Shown: piece after piece, positions 23,930 through 34,740 of the stretch
Numbering within the stretch: position 1 is the stretch's first letter
How the letters are laid out: the number at the start of each line of letters is the position of its first letter
Source of the DNA: Rhipicephalus microplus
Taxonomy: Eukaryota; Arthropoda; Arachnida; Ixodida; Ixodidae
Length of the DNA: 64,000 bases
Direction: 5' to 3'
Assembly (NCBI RefSeq): GCF_043290135.1
Contig: NC_134704.1
Location: 9,543,501 to 9,607,500 of the forward strand
Program-made: the position numbers and the translations under genes
The notes under the pieces: generated by a model
Databases searched by the model: none
Told to the model about the DNA's origin: nothing
The model's input: only the letters and a program-made list of their open reading frames with translations

Positions 23930-24550
23930 CCTCGTGGGAGCTCATCTGAAATCCTCCGGCCGAAGACGCGAGAACGCTGAAACTGTGCGGAGGCCTCCTC
24001 CTTTCGCCGCCTGTTCGTTTCGTGCACCTGTCAAGCGATGACGTGTCTCAGGTATCGGAGTAGGAAACGTGATATAGGAGAGAAGCTTTCATCTCGGCAA
24101 AGGACAGAGAGGCCGGGTTGGCGTGCCGCGTTCTCTGTCCAACCCGGGTTTGCACGCCAAGCGGCGGTTTCCCCGCGCTCGCGAGGTATAAAGCACGTTT
24201 CCGGGCCCACTGCTCGCATTGTATACGCGCCTCGTGCTTCTTGGTGGCTGCAGACAGAGGGCGCAGATTGCGTGCCCATATTGGAGCGCGACGTAGCACA
24301 CCGCGATGCGTGTCGGTGGCAACTGTTCAGCGCTCGGTGTGATCGAGTGGTGGAGGCCGCGTTTCCCGCGTAATCAAATTTCGAGAGTGCTGCTTCCATG
24401 CCGTCGCCTCGGTCGCGTGAGGCCGAGGATGGAACGCACGTCGCGTAAGAAAATTTTCTGCTCTCGGCGCAATTTCTAGGAAATAGCGCACGGCATCGGT
24501 AGGATTCGCGTGGAGTCTACGCGCTTTGGGAAAATGCACGACGTTTCTGG
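23930..24550. promoter_or_regulatory. CpG-rich block with TATA-like motif
   Basis: CpG-rich DNA of about 600 bp with TATAAAG at 24187-24193, following GCGCTCGCGAGG. Overlapping inverted repeats lie at 24102-24147 (GGACAGAGA/TCTCTGTCC and CCGGGTTGG/CCAACCCGG). Many overlapping open frames on both strands reflect composition and show no domain. A promoter is possible, but no arthropod initiator sits at the expected spacing. Confidence 0.22.
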
Positions 24551-24559
24551 AGTGACATA

Positions 24560-25468
24560 TGATATTCTTAGGGCGAGCATTGTGGTACTCTATGTAAATA
24601 CTTTATTCGTACGCAAAGTGAGAGGTATGTTTCTATGCCATTAACATATTGTATATCGGGACAGGATGAGTAAAATTTAATCGAGTAATCTCTAACCTCA
24701 ATATAAAAGTTTCTCTTTTAGATAACTAAACCATTAGTTTGCTCTGTAAGTGCTTAATAACCAAGTTTTTCTGGGTCTTAAAGCTCACGTTTTCGTTAAC
24801 ATCAGACGGCGCTACATTCGTGAAAATTTCGGAGGAGTCGTTATCTCAAAATAAGCTAGATTAACTTCGTTCATTCTGTCGTGTTTTTTGCACCGGTTGT
24901 AAAGGTTACACTAGAAAAAGTACTAAGGGTTAGGAGGCACTTTAACTCGAAATTTGAGCGTAGCTCTACGCGAGGAGCTTTTGTTTCGGCAGCGCAAACT
25001 CCCGCGTTTGCCCGGTAATGGCGAATGGCTTCGATGGCGCACGCCTCTTGACTCTGACGTTGACGGCACCGAGCTTCCGCTCGCCTAAAGGCAGCTGTAG
25101 ACGAAGCGCTTGAACCTGTCGCGTTGCTCACTTTTTCGCAGCGAAATGGCGAAAAAATGTGATCGGCAGGTCATCCACGTGGGCTTTTATACTTGACTCG
25201 ACGAATCTTCAAGTGCAATTGCGTGGCTTTCATAAAATACTATACATCTCGCTTCGTGCATAAAATCAAATTACAAATACCACAGAGTCGTTTTGTAGCC
25301 GCAATTTTTTTCTCCTCGCTCTTTCATATTTCACTTCGCTAGTTCTACCGGTTACGGCGAAGGACAACGGAATTAAGCTGACCCTCAACGAAAGAACGAG
25401 CACCTCTTCTTGTAAACCCTTGCAAATTTTATATCGAGGGAGCGCTGACAGCTTGATATGATAGCGTC
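24560..25468. other. Intergenic stretch with a small arginine-rich ORF
   Basis: The only notable frame is 24871-25131 on the minus strand (86 codons, MSNATGSSASSTAAFRRAEA...), rich in Ala/Arg with several Cys. I recognise no domain. It may lie in a dispersed repeat, so I do not call it a gene. Confidence 0.35.
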
Positions 25469-25480
25469 TAATATTCCCGA
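25469..25480. repeat. Target-site duplication, 3' copy (LINE-A)
   Basis: TAATATTCCCGA, identical to 27917-27928. It immediately abuts the AATAAAGTTTATTCTCTC 3' end of the minus-strand LINE. Confidence 0.8.
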
Positions 25481-27916
25481 GAGAGAATAAACTTTATTGA
25501 AGAATTAAAATTACGTGACTAATCCCGGGTGGAGCCCTTTTGTAGAGCCCCACTGGCCACAGCGGCTCGCCGGGCCTGGTCTAGGGTCACCAGTTGGCTC
25601 CCCAGTGCCAGCTCGGAAAGCCGTGCCTCCCAAGACCACGTTGTGAGTGTTTGTAGTGAGCGCACCAACCTAGATACTGCATTGGCTGGCCGCTCGGTAC
25701 ATTGGTAGGTTATGTGTGTAAGTGTGGCTGTGTGGTTACTACACCATGGGCATACCCCTGTTGTGTATATCTGTGAAAAAATTGCGTGTAGTTTTGATAT
25801 GTGGGGGTATGTGTTCGTTTGGAGGCGGCGCCAATCCCGGGCTTGTTGGCTGCTTAAGTTCGGATGTGGAGGGGCGTACGTGCGTTTTGTAAGGCGTTGG
25901 TTTTCCAATATCTGCCTGCTTGTTACACTTTGCTCTTCATGATGCCCTGTGAGGTGTCCTGAGGAGAGTCCTGCGTCTCGGCCAGTAAGTCCGCGAGCTA
26001 CGCAGTTTGCCTCCTCGTTCCCCCCCCAGGCCGTCATGCCCTGGGCACCAAGTGACGCCATGTGCCTCCATCAACATGGACCCCAAAATATCAGTGACGC
26101 ACCATGGAAGTGTGCCTCTAAGGTATAAGCGACATGCAGCTTGTGAGTCTGTCAAAATATACGCTGAGCGCCCCCTTCTTTCGGCTTCTCTGATTGCCAA
26201 GGCTATGGCTGCTGCCTCTGCGGTGGCACTTGATTTGGTGCGTAGGGACGCGCAGGCCACGACTTTGCTTTGGTTAGTCACTGCCAATGCATATGCTTGT
26301 TTTCTGGAGCCTTGTGGTGGCGCGGGATAAAGACTGACGTCGGTAAAGTAAGCGTCTGGATCGCTACTTCTCTGCAGGAGTTTTCGTGCTCGCGCTTGAC
26401 GGCGCTTTTTGTTGTAGAGCGGGTGCATGTTTTTTGGAACTGGTTCCACGATTATTTGATCACGTATTTGCTTGGGTACAATGACTGTCTCATCACCACA
26501 ATATTGAAGGGTGAGAGGGTATCCCAGCCTCTGTAGCAGTGTTCTTCCCTGGAGCGTAGTGGTGAGTCGTTCTCGCTGTGCGATTAGCGTGGTGGCGGCC
26601 AATTCTTCATACGTATTATGCATGCCGAGTCCCATGAGTTTTTCTGTGCTTGTGCTGTTCGGAAGTCGCAATGCTGCTTTGTACGCAATTCTGATGAGTC
26701 TGTCAATCTGCTCTATTTCGGGCTTGCGTGTTGATTGAAAGGGAAGAGCGAACGTGACTCGGCTGAGAACGAAGGCATGTACAAGGCGTACCGTGTCGGC
26801 CTCTGTCATCCCATCATTACTTCGCGCAATTCTAGCTATAAGGGATGCAATACTCTTTACGGTGTGTTTGAGTTTGCCTATTGCAGTCTTTACGCTGTTG
26901 TTTTCTTGCACGTGCATGCCTAATATTCGAGCTACTGGGGTCCTGTTGATGATCTGTCCGGCAATTTCTAGCTGCAGCGCGGGTGCACGGTTGGACCGAG
27001 TGCGTGGGGGTCTTATTTGCAAATATTCCGATTTGCTAGGTGCGCACGACATGCCTGCAGCAGTGAGGTAGCCTTGAATCATGTCTATAGCGGTTTGCAG
27101 TACATCTTGTCGTTCTCCATAGGAGCCCTTTGTTGCCCATAGCGTAATATCGTCCGCGTAAAAGGCACAGCCCAGGTTTGGTACAGTCTCCAGCTGGAGG
27201 ACTAGTTTCCGGAGGCCGATATTGAATAAAAATGGAGACAAGATGGAGCCCTGAGGTGTGCCTTTCAGTGGGAGGTCGTATGGTGATGATTTGGTACCAG
27301 CTATGCCAATCTGCGCCTTCTGATTTCCAAGAAAATCAGAGGCATAGTTGAATATGCGTTGTCCGCATCCTATGGCTGCAAGACCGTCTAGTATGGTAGA
27401 GTGCGCAATATTATCAAATGCTCTTTCGATGTCGAGTGCAACGAGTAGATTGTTGAGACTACCTGGCGCTGGGTTAAGCACTTCCTCTTTGAGCAGTAAG
27501 AAGATATCCTGGGTAGACACTCCTCGCCTAAATCCGTACATAGATGTTGGTAGAAGCCCCCGTTCTTCTGTGTATTGGTCAAGGCGAGTGAGTATAACTT
27601 TTTCGAAGAGCTTGCCAATGCATGACGTTAAAGAAATTGGTCGTAGCTGATCAAGGCTTCGCCGTTTGCCTGGTTTAGGTATGAGTACAACCTGTGCCAG
27701 TGTCCATTCTGCAGGTATCTTTCCACTCGGTGTCCAGACTTCCTTATTAAAGTGGTCTGTGATGGCATGTAATGCTTCATCGCTGAGGTTCCGTACCATG
27801 GCATTTGTAATGCCATCCAATCCGGGCGCTGTATTTCTTTTGAAGCTTTGAGCCGCTGCATAAACCTCCGCAAAGGTTATGGGGGCGTCGAGCTCAGTGT
27901 TGGGTTCTCCATTGTA
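25481..27916 (-). mobile_element. LINE-A: 5'-truncated RNase H-bearing non-LTR retrotransposon
   Basis: A 2.44-kb minus-strand insertion. It begins abruptly inside ORF2, just upstream of the reverse transcriptase domain, and ends with a very short 3' UTR whose last bases are AATAAAGTTTATTCTCTC (25498-25481). An identical 12-bp direct repeat flanks both ends, the signature of target-primed reverse transcription with 5' truncation. Endonuclease and ORF1 are missing, as expected for such a copy. The RT plus RNase H plus CCHC order places it in the jockey/I/LOA-like group. I recall close relatives being widespread in tick genomes, often annotated as jockey-like RNA-directed DNA polymerase. Confidence 0.92.
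25519..27916 (-). pseudogene. LINE-A ORF2: reverse transcriptase, RNase H, zinc knuckle (one frameshift)
   Basis: The main open frame runs unbroken from the truncation point to about 26021. RT blocks appear in order: APGLDGITN, LRPISLTSCIGKLFEKV, LDIERAFDNI (catalytic Asp), GTPQGSILSPFLFNI, and FYADDITLW (catalytic Asp pair; YADD codons at 27160-27149). RNase H follows with YFTDVS (Asp), ATAEAAAIALAI (Glu), ILTDSQAA (Asp) and CPGHDGLGG (His). At a run of eight G (plus-strand C at 26020-26027) the frame shifts. The other frame continues with GNEEANCVARGL and then a C-x2-C-x8-H-x4-C knuckle (CPWC...HITYQC), ending at 25519. One extra G explains the break. The first 38 codons of the nominal ORF (28030-27917) belong to flanking DNA and to LINE-B. 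The original start is lost, so the copy is not autonomous. All RT catalytic residues are intact. Confidence 0.93.
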
Positions 27917-27928
27917 TAATATTCCCGA
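27917..27928. repeat. Target-site duplication, 5' copy (LINE-A)
   Basis: TAATATTCCCGA, identical to 25469-25480. The next base inward (27916) begins LINE coding sequence. The flanking bases differ on both sides of the two copies. Confidence 0.8.
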
Positions 27929-27964
27929 AAGGTAACGGCGTCGGCCGACGATTCGCAAGTGCAT

Positions 27965-28523
27965 GAATGGATGGATGGATGGATGGATATGGCTGTACCC
28001 TTTAGATCGGGTAGTGGCTAGCACCACCAAGCCGTAATACTTAATGAACCAAAAACAAGATTTATTTTTTTTTAAAGTGAGTTTGAGGATTCGTACTTTG
28101 CAGTGAAGTGTTTAATTTTCACTCGTGCCTTGACTTTATCCGCCAATCAGATAACCTCCTTCTGGTTAATTCTACCCGCTTAAAGTCTATTTTGCCCTCC
28201 CTGTCCCTAAACCCCAGTGCTTTGAAAAACTCAGCACCATAATTCTGAACTATAGGGTGAAGCCCTTTACAGAACATTATCAAGTGTTCGGCAGTTTCTT
28301 CTTCCTCTCCACACGCACTGCATACTGTGTCTACCCCTTCGTATTTGGCCCGATATGTCTTGGTTCGCAGTACTCCCGTCCTGGCCTCAAACAGTAGAGA
28401 AGTACCCCGAGTATTATCATAGATCATTTCCTTGGCAATTTCCTGCTTAAAGGCTCGATAGATCTCTAGTGCGGACTTCTTAATCATGCCCATTCTCCAC
28501 ATGTCAGTCTCCGTTTCCTTCAA
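27965..28523 (-). mobile_element. LINE-B: second 5'-truncated LINE with ATCC tail
   Basis: Minus-strand 3' end of a different LINE. It comprises a C-terminal coding segment, about 130 bp of 3' UTR (with GGTGGTGCTAGCCACTACCC and GATCTAAAGGGTACAGCC), and then a terminal tail of about five ATCC units (plus-strand ATGG repeat at 27965-27988). Only 36 bp separate this tail from the LINE-A target-site duplication. No flanking duplication was found for LINE-B. The 5' boundary may lie somewhat beyond 28523, because the frame is open upstream. Confidence 0.8.
28119..28523 (-). pseudogene. LINE-B ORF2 C-terminal fragment with zinc knuckle
   Basis: A 134-codon frame opening at a TTG. It has an amphipathic, basic start (MWRMGMIKKSALEIYRAFKQ), LLFEARTGVLRTKTYRAKYE, then a CSAC...EHLIMFC motif with C-x2-C-x8-H-x4-C spacing at residues 68-85, and a basic tail. 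This is the terminal segment that follows the RT domain in many LINE ORF2 proteins, where it is thought to contact nucleic acid. RT and any RNase H are missing upstream. It differs clearly from the LINE-A terminus. The frame is intact but is a fragment of an element that cannot move by itself. Confidence 0.75.
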
Positions 28524-28559
28524 GCAAACTGAACTACGAGCGCCATCTGATGTGCAAAA

Positions 28560-29195
28560 AGAGCGACATTAGTGGGCGTGTCTCAGTCTCCTCAACGCCT
28601 TTCCGGTGGATGTGTACGACATTCAAAATGAATAAACAAAGCAAGTGAACTGACAACACAGCAGAAGGCACCGGTATAGAATGCCCCGAATCAGCGCAGC
28701 CGAGGACACTCACGCTTTCTTCGTTGTGTTAGCACAATAAAGGAGCTGACGCACAGAGAAATTAAAGAAATATTATCGTCTAATTTGCATATACAACAGA
28801 CTTAAAAGTACCAAAGAAAAAAAAAAGAAAGCAATCTGACAACATGAAGATGCTCAAAGCCCGCCTACTCTTTCGGTAGGAGGGAATAAATAGAAAAAAA
28901 AAGATCAGAGGATCTATATAGTGGAATGATGAAAGAGCAACAGATAGCGAGTGACGTCAAGGAATGTGGTTTGCGACCAATTTGACGTAAAAGAGAAACG
29001 CAGATGAGTGACTTATGCATAAACGAAACGCCACCTAATCGAGATTGAAGTACCCCCTGCCTTCTCATCAGTAGCATACTTCCTCCACATTGAGTCAAGG
29101 GACGTCAGTATTCTATCTACGCTGTAATTTGGACAGCTAAATAGTGAGCGCGTGTAAGCTCGAGACTTATTATGCGGTCGTGGTGTCTCGACAGC
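28560..29195. other. Intergenic stretch
   Basis: No gene or repeat is recognised beyond short A runs (28818-28827, 28894-28901). Confidence 0.4.
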
Positions 29196-29199
29196 GACA

Positions 29200-29560
29200 C
29201 GTATTGCGGAAGAAGAGGGAGGCCCGCCGTTCGAGCAGCTAAGACCACCGCGGTGCACACATCCCATTATCAAGCGCCATTAAGCCGGCTCCGTCCGAGT
29301 CGCCAGTAACTGGCCATTAATTCGGCGCCCAACAACTTGAGCCCGGTAAATCACTCGCGCCTGATTCACCTCGATTACGCGGCGAAGACTGCGCAAGCGA
29401 ATGCGGCCACCTTATTAGCGTCTTTGGCAGACTGTGTGCGCCATTCGTTACACCGAAAAAGATAGCGCGGCTACAGTGTGCGCAGAGCTCAGCCTTTTGT
29501 GAGTTGTACGGAGAAGCGGCAAATATCGACTGCCGCCGAAATTGCTGGGTTTCGAATAAT
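29200..29560. promoter_or_regulatory. GC-rich block, candidate cis-regulatory element
   Basis: A CpG-rich island in A/T-rich surroundings. It contains two CCATTAA cores (29279-29285 and 29314-29320), the odd palindrome CCAGTAACTGG (29303-29313) abutting CCATTAATTCGGCGCC, and GATTACGCGG further on. Dense homeodomain-like cores in a compact GC-rich block resemble developmental enhancers or ultraconserved noncoding DNA of arthropods. That is an inference from motif texture only. No long open frame is present. Confidence 0.28.
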
Positions 29561-29564
29561 AGCG

Positions 29565-30165
29565 CGTCTCATTAAAAACCTTTTGTAAAACATTGCGGAA
29601 ACTTCAGCTGGTGTAATTTAGTAACTGCGCATACAACTACGATGAAAGCAGAGATCGCGATTTGCTATACACTCATGCGCAGGCAATGAAAGAGCCACTT
29701 TCACGTGTGCGCCGTCATCAGAATTGGGCGCCTTATTAGAAAACGTCACTTAGAGCTTTTTCGATGATGCACGGTATTGAAAATTCACTCGACTAATGTG
29801 TGAATGAAAAGCGCATCGGTGTCTCTAAGACAAGGGTCGGGAGAAGAAGGAGATTATTTATGAGGGTAGCCAGATGCTAAGAAATATTATTGTGGCATGT
29901 CAGAAGCTTCATTGCAGCAGGATGCAAAATCTATAACTCAGAACGACGAGCAAAAGGAGCCGGACAAATTCCTGCAGTGTGTGCGAGATCAATGGGAGAG
30001 CGGTGAATTTCTTATAATTTAAAAGTGAGGTTGACCAATATTAGTGTTCAACATTTGTGAAGGAATAAATTTTAGTAACAAAAGGAAGGGAGTGAAGCGT
30101 TTATAATTGGAGCAGAATTAAATAAGTGGTTTTAATGAAAGTCCATAGTTCAGCATTTGGAAGTA
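29565..30165. other. Intergenic stretch
   Basis: A/T-rich sequence with nothing recognised. Confidence 0.4.
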
Positions 30166-30172
30166 GTTTTGA

Positions 30173-30785
30173 GAGACAGAGAGAGACAGAAACATGTGAA
30201 AAAAGCAGAAAGGTTAACCAGACACATGTTCGGTTTCCTACCCTAAAAAGATGAAGGAAAGATAAAAAATAGAAGAGTGGGAAGAAAGATACACATTATC
30301 ACCAGCACACTTGCGGGAGCACACGCAGTTTACAGGTGGTCGCTCAGATTTGTTGTGTTCAGGTACTGCTGTAGCGCTTTAGTCGCTTTCTGCACTATCA
30401 AAGCACACACCCTAGGCCCCAGAATCTTCTGCACAGAAAATGTTCTGTTTGTTCGAAACTATACTGAGCTGGCATCACTGTGTGACGTAGCGAGCGCAGC
30501 TGCACAGAACGTGTTTGATGGTCTCTTTCTTCAGCTCCGCAGGAGTCGCGTGTAGAGATGTCCGTCATGCCGATGAACAACGAGTATTTTTTTGTGTGTG
30601 CGTGTGAATGCAGCCCCCAACCAAAGAGGGCATAAGAGTGTCGCATCGGCGCGGGAAAGTTGTGATAATAGCTGTAGGTTAAGCCAAGGATCCAGTTTAA
30701 ATGAGTGATGAAGTGATCGGGCCGCCATAGCCCATGCATATTTGGGCTGTACCTGAGAAGAAAGCCGCATAACCCATGCAATGTT
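30173..30785 (-). pseudogene. LINE ORF2 C-terminal remnant with CT-tailed 3' UTR
   Basis: On the minus strand the frame from 30770 gives LHHSFKLDPWLNLQLLSQLS and ATLLCPLWLGAAFT. A second frame gives IGMTDISTRDSCGAEE, where the first knuckle Cys is Arg. A third frame supplies ETIKHVLCSCARY, the His/Cys half. So two frameshifts split one zinc-knuckle domain. The 3' UTR follows, with GGTAGGAAACCG and GGTTAACCTTTC, and ends in a TCTC tail (plus-strand GAGAGA at 30173-30187). This copy links the recurrent CT-tailed 3' UTR of this window to a CCHC-bearing LINE family. Confidence 0.72.
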
Positions 30786-30789
30786 GGGC

Positions 30790-31390
30790 TATGCTATATG
30801 ACAGTGTCAGTACTTGTTTATATAACACAAGCAGAGAGTACGAGCAGAGAGAAAAAAGTAGAGAGTAACTATTCGTAGAAGTTCAAGAGAGTGCCGTGGT
30901 CTGACACGCTGAGAAATCGTGTAATCGGGACTGTGGATGGAGCCAATGTTTCGAAAAGTGGTCTTGTCCTCATCAAGTAAACAAGTGACATCTTTAGCGG
31001 TGCGTAAATATACTACACTTCTCACTCACTCCAACCACAAAGGTGGAGAGGAGAAGAGAGCAGCTGCGAACACGGACAGGAGGGTTACCACCGAGAAAGG
31101 CTAGCGTGTGAAATGGGGTCAGTAAGAAAGGAAGCTTTTATAAATTAAAGTAAACAAAGCTTGGAAGGGAAGGGGTGACGGGGTTGTATATGGCTTTGTT
31201 GCGCGCCCAAATAGAAGTAATTGAAGAAAGAGGGGGGGGGGGTATTTGCAATTTCTCATAAACCTTCTGGCAGCTAGGCTTCACACCGTCATTGTGCTTC
31301 GCTATAAGAAATACAACACAGTGGTCAGCAACTGAGTATGGAAATTTCATGATTGGAAGGGTTAGAAGATCTTTGATGGCTTAAATCTTT
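30790..31390. other. Intergenic stretch
   Basis: Contains an 11-G run (about 31232-31242) and a stretch around 30925-30985 reminiscent of a dispersed tick repeat. No gene is recognised. Confidence 0.35.
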
Positions 31391-31394
31391 ATGC

Positions 31395-31590
31395 TTGTAT
31401 TTATCTACTTACCATGTACTTTTTACCTACCATATATCATACCTATCATATAGCTACGATATACCTCACTTATATATATATCTACCGCATATCATATGCC
31501 TCCCATACACCTGTCATATTTCGCCACATATGGTACCTACCATTTACCATACACTGACTGATTGTCTTTATGTACCTACCATTTAGCCGA
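31395..31590. repeat. Degenerate TACCATA/TATCATA-rich repeat
   Basis: Irregular, repeated blocks such as CTACCATATATCATACCTAT. The tandem structure has drifted, so no unit length is firm. The Tyr-rich frame over it is an artefact. Confidence 0.55.
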
Positions 31591-31599
31591 TTTCACCAC

Positions 31600-34500
31600 T
31601 AACACGTCTGTTCAACGAGAAAAAAACAATAAACTAAGCCTCTATCTCGCAACGAGCACTTGCAGAAAGACTCGAATGCCCGAAAAGTGGCAGCGTGAGA
31701 GCTAATGAGCGGGTCGCCAACCACTCATTCGAGGGTCTGAAAGAAAATGGAAATGCACGTAAAATAGAGACTCGTACAATGCGGGGCCGCTGGATACGCT
31801 GGCATCTTTGTGTGAACTCGCGTGCGCGAATCTGAGGCACGCCCCGAGCTGTCACTTACAACATCTGTCCGTAAACTACTCGCCGTGGTTGCACACCGGC
31901 CGTCGGGCACACGGGTGCTTCGTTCGGCGATCGTTATGCTACACACAGCAAGGTTCTTTCCCCTCTGTGAGGGCAGGTAGCGTGCTGCTCTTCTTTCTTT
32001 TTTTTTTCTGCAGAAGGCGGGGTTTTGAGCATTTGCTGCAGACACCCACGCAAGTACAGGCTGCGTCCATTGCCCCATGCCACTCAAGGATGCTCCTAGT
32101 CGCTCTTACCCGGCAAACTTGTATCTCTAGCGTTTGTTTGCTTGTTTGCTAGCTTGCTTGTTTGTTTGTTTAGTTTTGTTCGTTTCGGCACAAATTGGCT
32201 AGCCACAGCTAGACGTTCCTTTATTGTCTCTGTAATAGTAAAATTGATAAAGTTTCACTCCGCTCCTCGGGGCGTATTTGATCCCTTATTGCTTTCCATG
32301 ATCTCTTCAATTAGCGTCAAACCAATTTAATACCATCTGACAAAAAATCTCTTCCACGTTATTGCGACACTGTGGAACCTTTCTCTACAGCTATCTTAAA
32401 TTATATGCACCACCACCATTACGCTGTAGAAACTTCAGCTACCAAACGTATATATTCTGTCTGGTCAAAACGGTTTATAGGAGTTGATTTCTCCATTATC
32501 TTTCTTCGCTTTCATCTTTCTTTCTAGTTGTGCTATTGGCATAGCTGTACCTTAGACGCCATACGGTTCCAGGGCACTTGGACCGCTTCCTTTACACCAT
32601 TATTTTTTGGAAACTTTATTGCATTCTAGGTCGTTAAAACATGAACATGTCTTCCGAGTGCATGGCTGTTAGGTTGAAATTACTTAGACGGCAAGTGCAA
32701 TTTATTAACACAATAAATTGAACCAGTGAAATTATTCAAAGTCTATATTTCCAGCCCATTCCAGTGGCCTCTCCGTCCGGCCGATGGCAATAAGTCTTCT
32801 CTTTATTTGTTGTACTTCTTGTCCTGTTTGTCTGTTGTCTACTATTGTACTGACTGTTTTGTCTAAGTAGTTTTATATATTTGGGAGGTCATGGACGAAC
32901 ACTATCAGAGTCTCATATCTGGCGCAAACTTCTTGCTACATAGAAAAGACACAACATTATAAGAAACGGAAGTATTCCTGAAAACACATAAAGATCGGCA
33001 AAACGAAGACCATACAATAATAAAAAAGTGTGATTGAGGCAGATGCTTTCCTAATTGGCATTGGTATGCCAAGGACCGCAAGCTTGTCAGGAAGGCAGCG
33101 TAATTCTGTGGTAATGTCCTGTTTGGTCACCTCTCCATCCATATCAGTAGAGAATAAGCAAAGGAAAAAAAAGTGACATTCCAGGAGAACAATGGTTACA
33201 GCTCCTGTGATGTCTCGATATGCAGACTAGCCTATACTCCTTCTGAAACATCTTTTTTACACGCTTTCTCTCAGTGCCACTAAATTCTGCTCAGTTCATT
33301 TTCTTTTCTATGGGATTTACCACACACATTCAATAGGGTTGAAGCAGGAAAGCGTTGTAATTTTGACTGTTGTCTGGTCAAGTGCCCACCATCTCGACCC
33401 ACTTATCCGAGTTCACTAGTAGTAAGCAAATAACGCAGCTGTTCATTTTCTAGACTCCTTACTGAAACTTCACGTATTCTCCATAAATCTTGCTATACGT
33501 CCAGCCAGCTCTCTAAGTTTGTGATAAAAGAATTCGTGGGACATGTTGTGCACAAAAATGGTTTCATATTTGGCTCCTGCGTGAGTGCTTTTTTTTTAAG
33601 ATTCGTACGATATCATGAAAAATTAAGCTACGACTGCAAAGATCTGTCTTGATGCATAAAAAAAGTCGAATTTTTGACTGCTTTATTTTTAACGCAGAAT
33701 TATTGTTATTTACTACCAGTCCACAAAGCGTCGCAAGCACCCAGTTGTCAAAATGAGGCTAACTGCGCGCAGTGAAACGTTAGCGTGGTCATCTAATATC
33801 AGTTGTGTGCGTATCTTCACTTAATTGGCGATTGACCGTAGCTCTACATAGTCTACAAGACCATAACCTATAGTCAAGGCACATGCCAAATAATAGCCAG
33901 AATAACTATAATACTCCGACTAGTAAAACTACCATTCCAGTATCGGCTGTTTTTCAAACGGGGACTTTCTTCGGGTGCATCGGAAACTTCACGTATACCA
34001 TACATCGAAGCCAGCAAGAAAGGTCGTACCCAGTGAAATCAGAACTAGATAGGCGTTAACACTGTTTTGGCACGCTAGTGCAACTTTTTTATATGGAATT
34101 ATGACGCACTAGACAAAATTTTCAGTGCCCCTTTTAATACGAAGCGCACAATCTTAATGACAGGCAGCTCACTTTTTCACCTGTCACCTTCATTCCATGC
34201 AGACGATGTAGGAGGGCCTCAGTAAGCTGCACCTTGACGTCGAGTGCAAATAATGCATCTCGAATTCACTTAGCAATGTGAGATTCCAACCATGCCGGAA
34301 AAAGCTATTCTACTATATTGCACACGATAGCGCTACGCATAGAATATTGACTCATGTATACGAGCTGTACGCCTAACCATGCACTTCTACAATGTTGTCG
34401 CCAGTGTGCAACATACTGAGTCTTTGCTCATAAATGAAAAGAAACGTTCAAGAGAGTGAAACTGTCACTTAGCCGTGATGTGTGGCCATCTGGCGAAAAA

Positions 34501-34735
34501 ACTAGTACAGGTCACTATACATGTCTTGGGACGGGGCTTTCACAGATGGTGGACGCATCAGAATACTGTGGCAGAAGTCTTTCAATGAAATCATAGATGA
34601 AAAATATTCTACGTTATATTACTGTATTGATGCTTTTCAAGCGAGAGACTAAATGACTTTCCATGCCTGGGTTCTTTTAGTACAAAAATATGCAAGCATA
34701 AAGACACTGTTTCTTGCTAAATCTTTCTTTTCAGT
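31600..34735. other. Long intergenic stretch, nothing recognised
   Basis: Over 3 kb without a domain-bearing frame. A TTTG/CTTG-rich run lies at 32131-32175. The frames at 31725-32152 on both strands overlap and show no motif. Confidence 0.4.
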
Positions 34736-34740
34736 TTTTA

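Noticed and set aside
24031..24399. Several overlapping frames of 70-122 codons
   Set aside because: Four or more frames on both strands share the same bases; compositional artefact of the CpG-rich block.
27929..28030. N-terminal ~38 residues of the 697-codon RT frame
   Set aside because: They translate LINE-B tail (ATCC repeat), 36 bp of flank and the target-site duplication. The LINE-A coding sequence begins at 27916.
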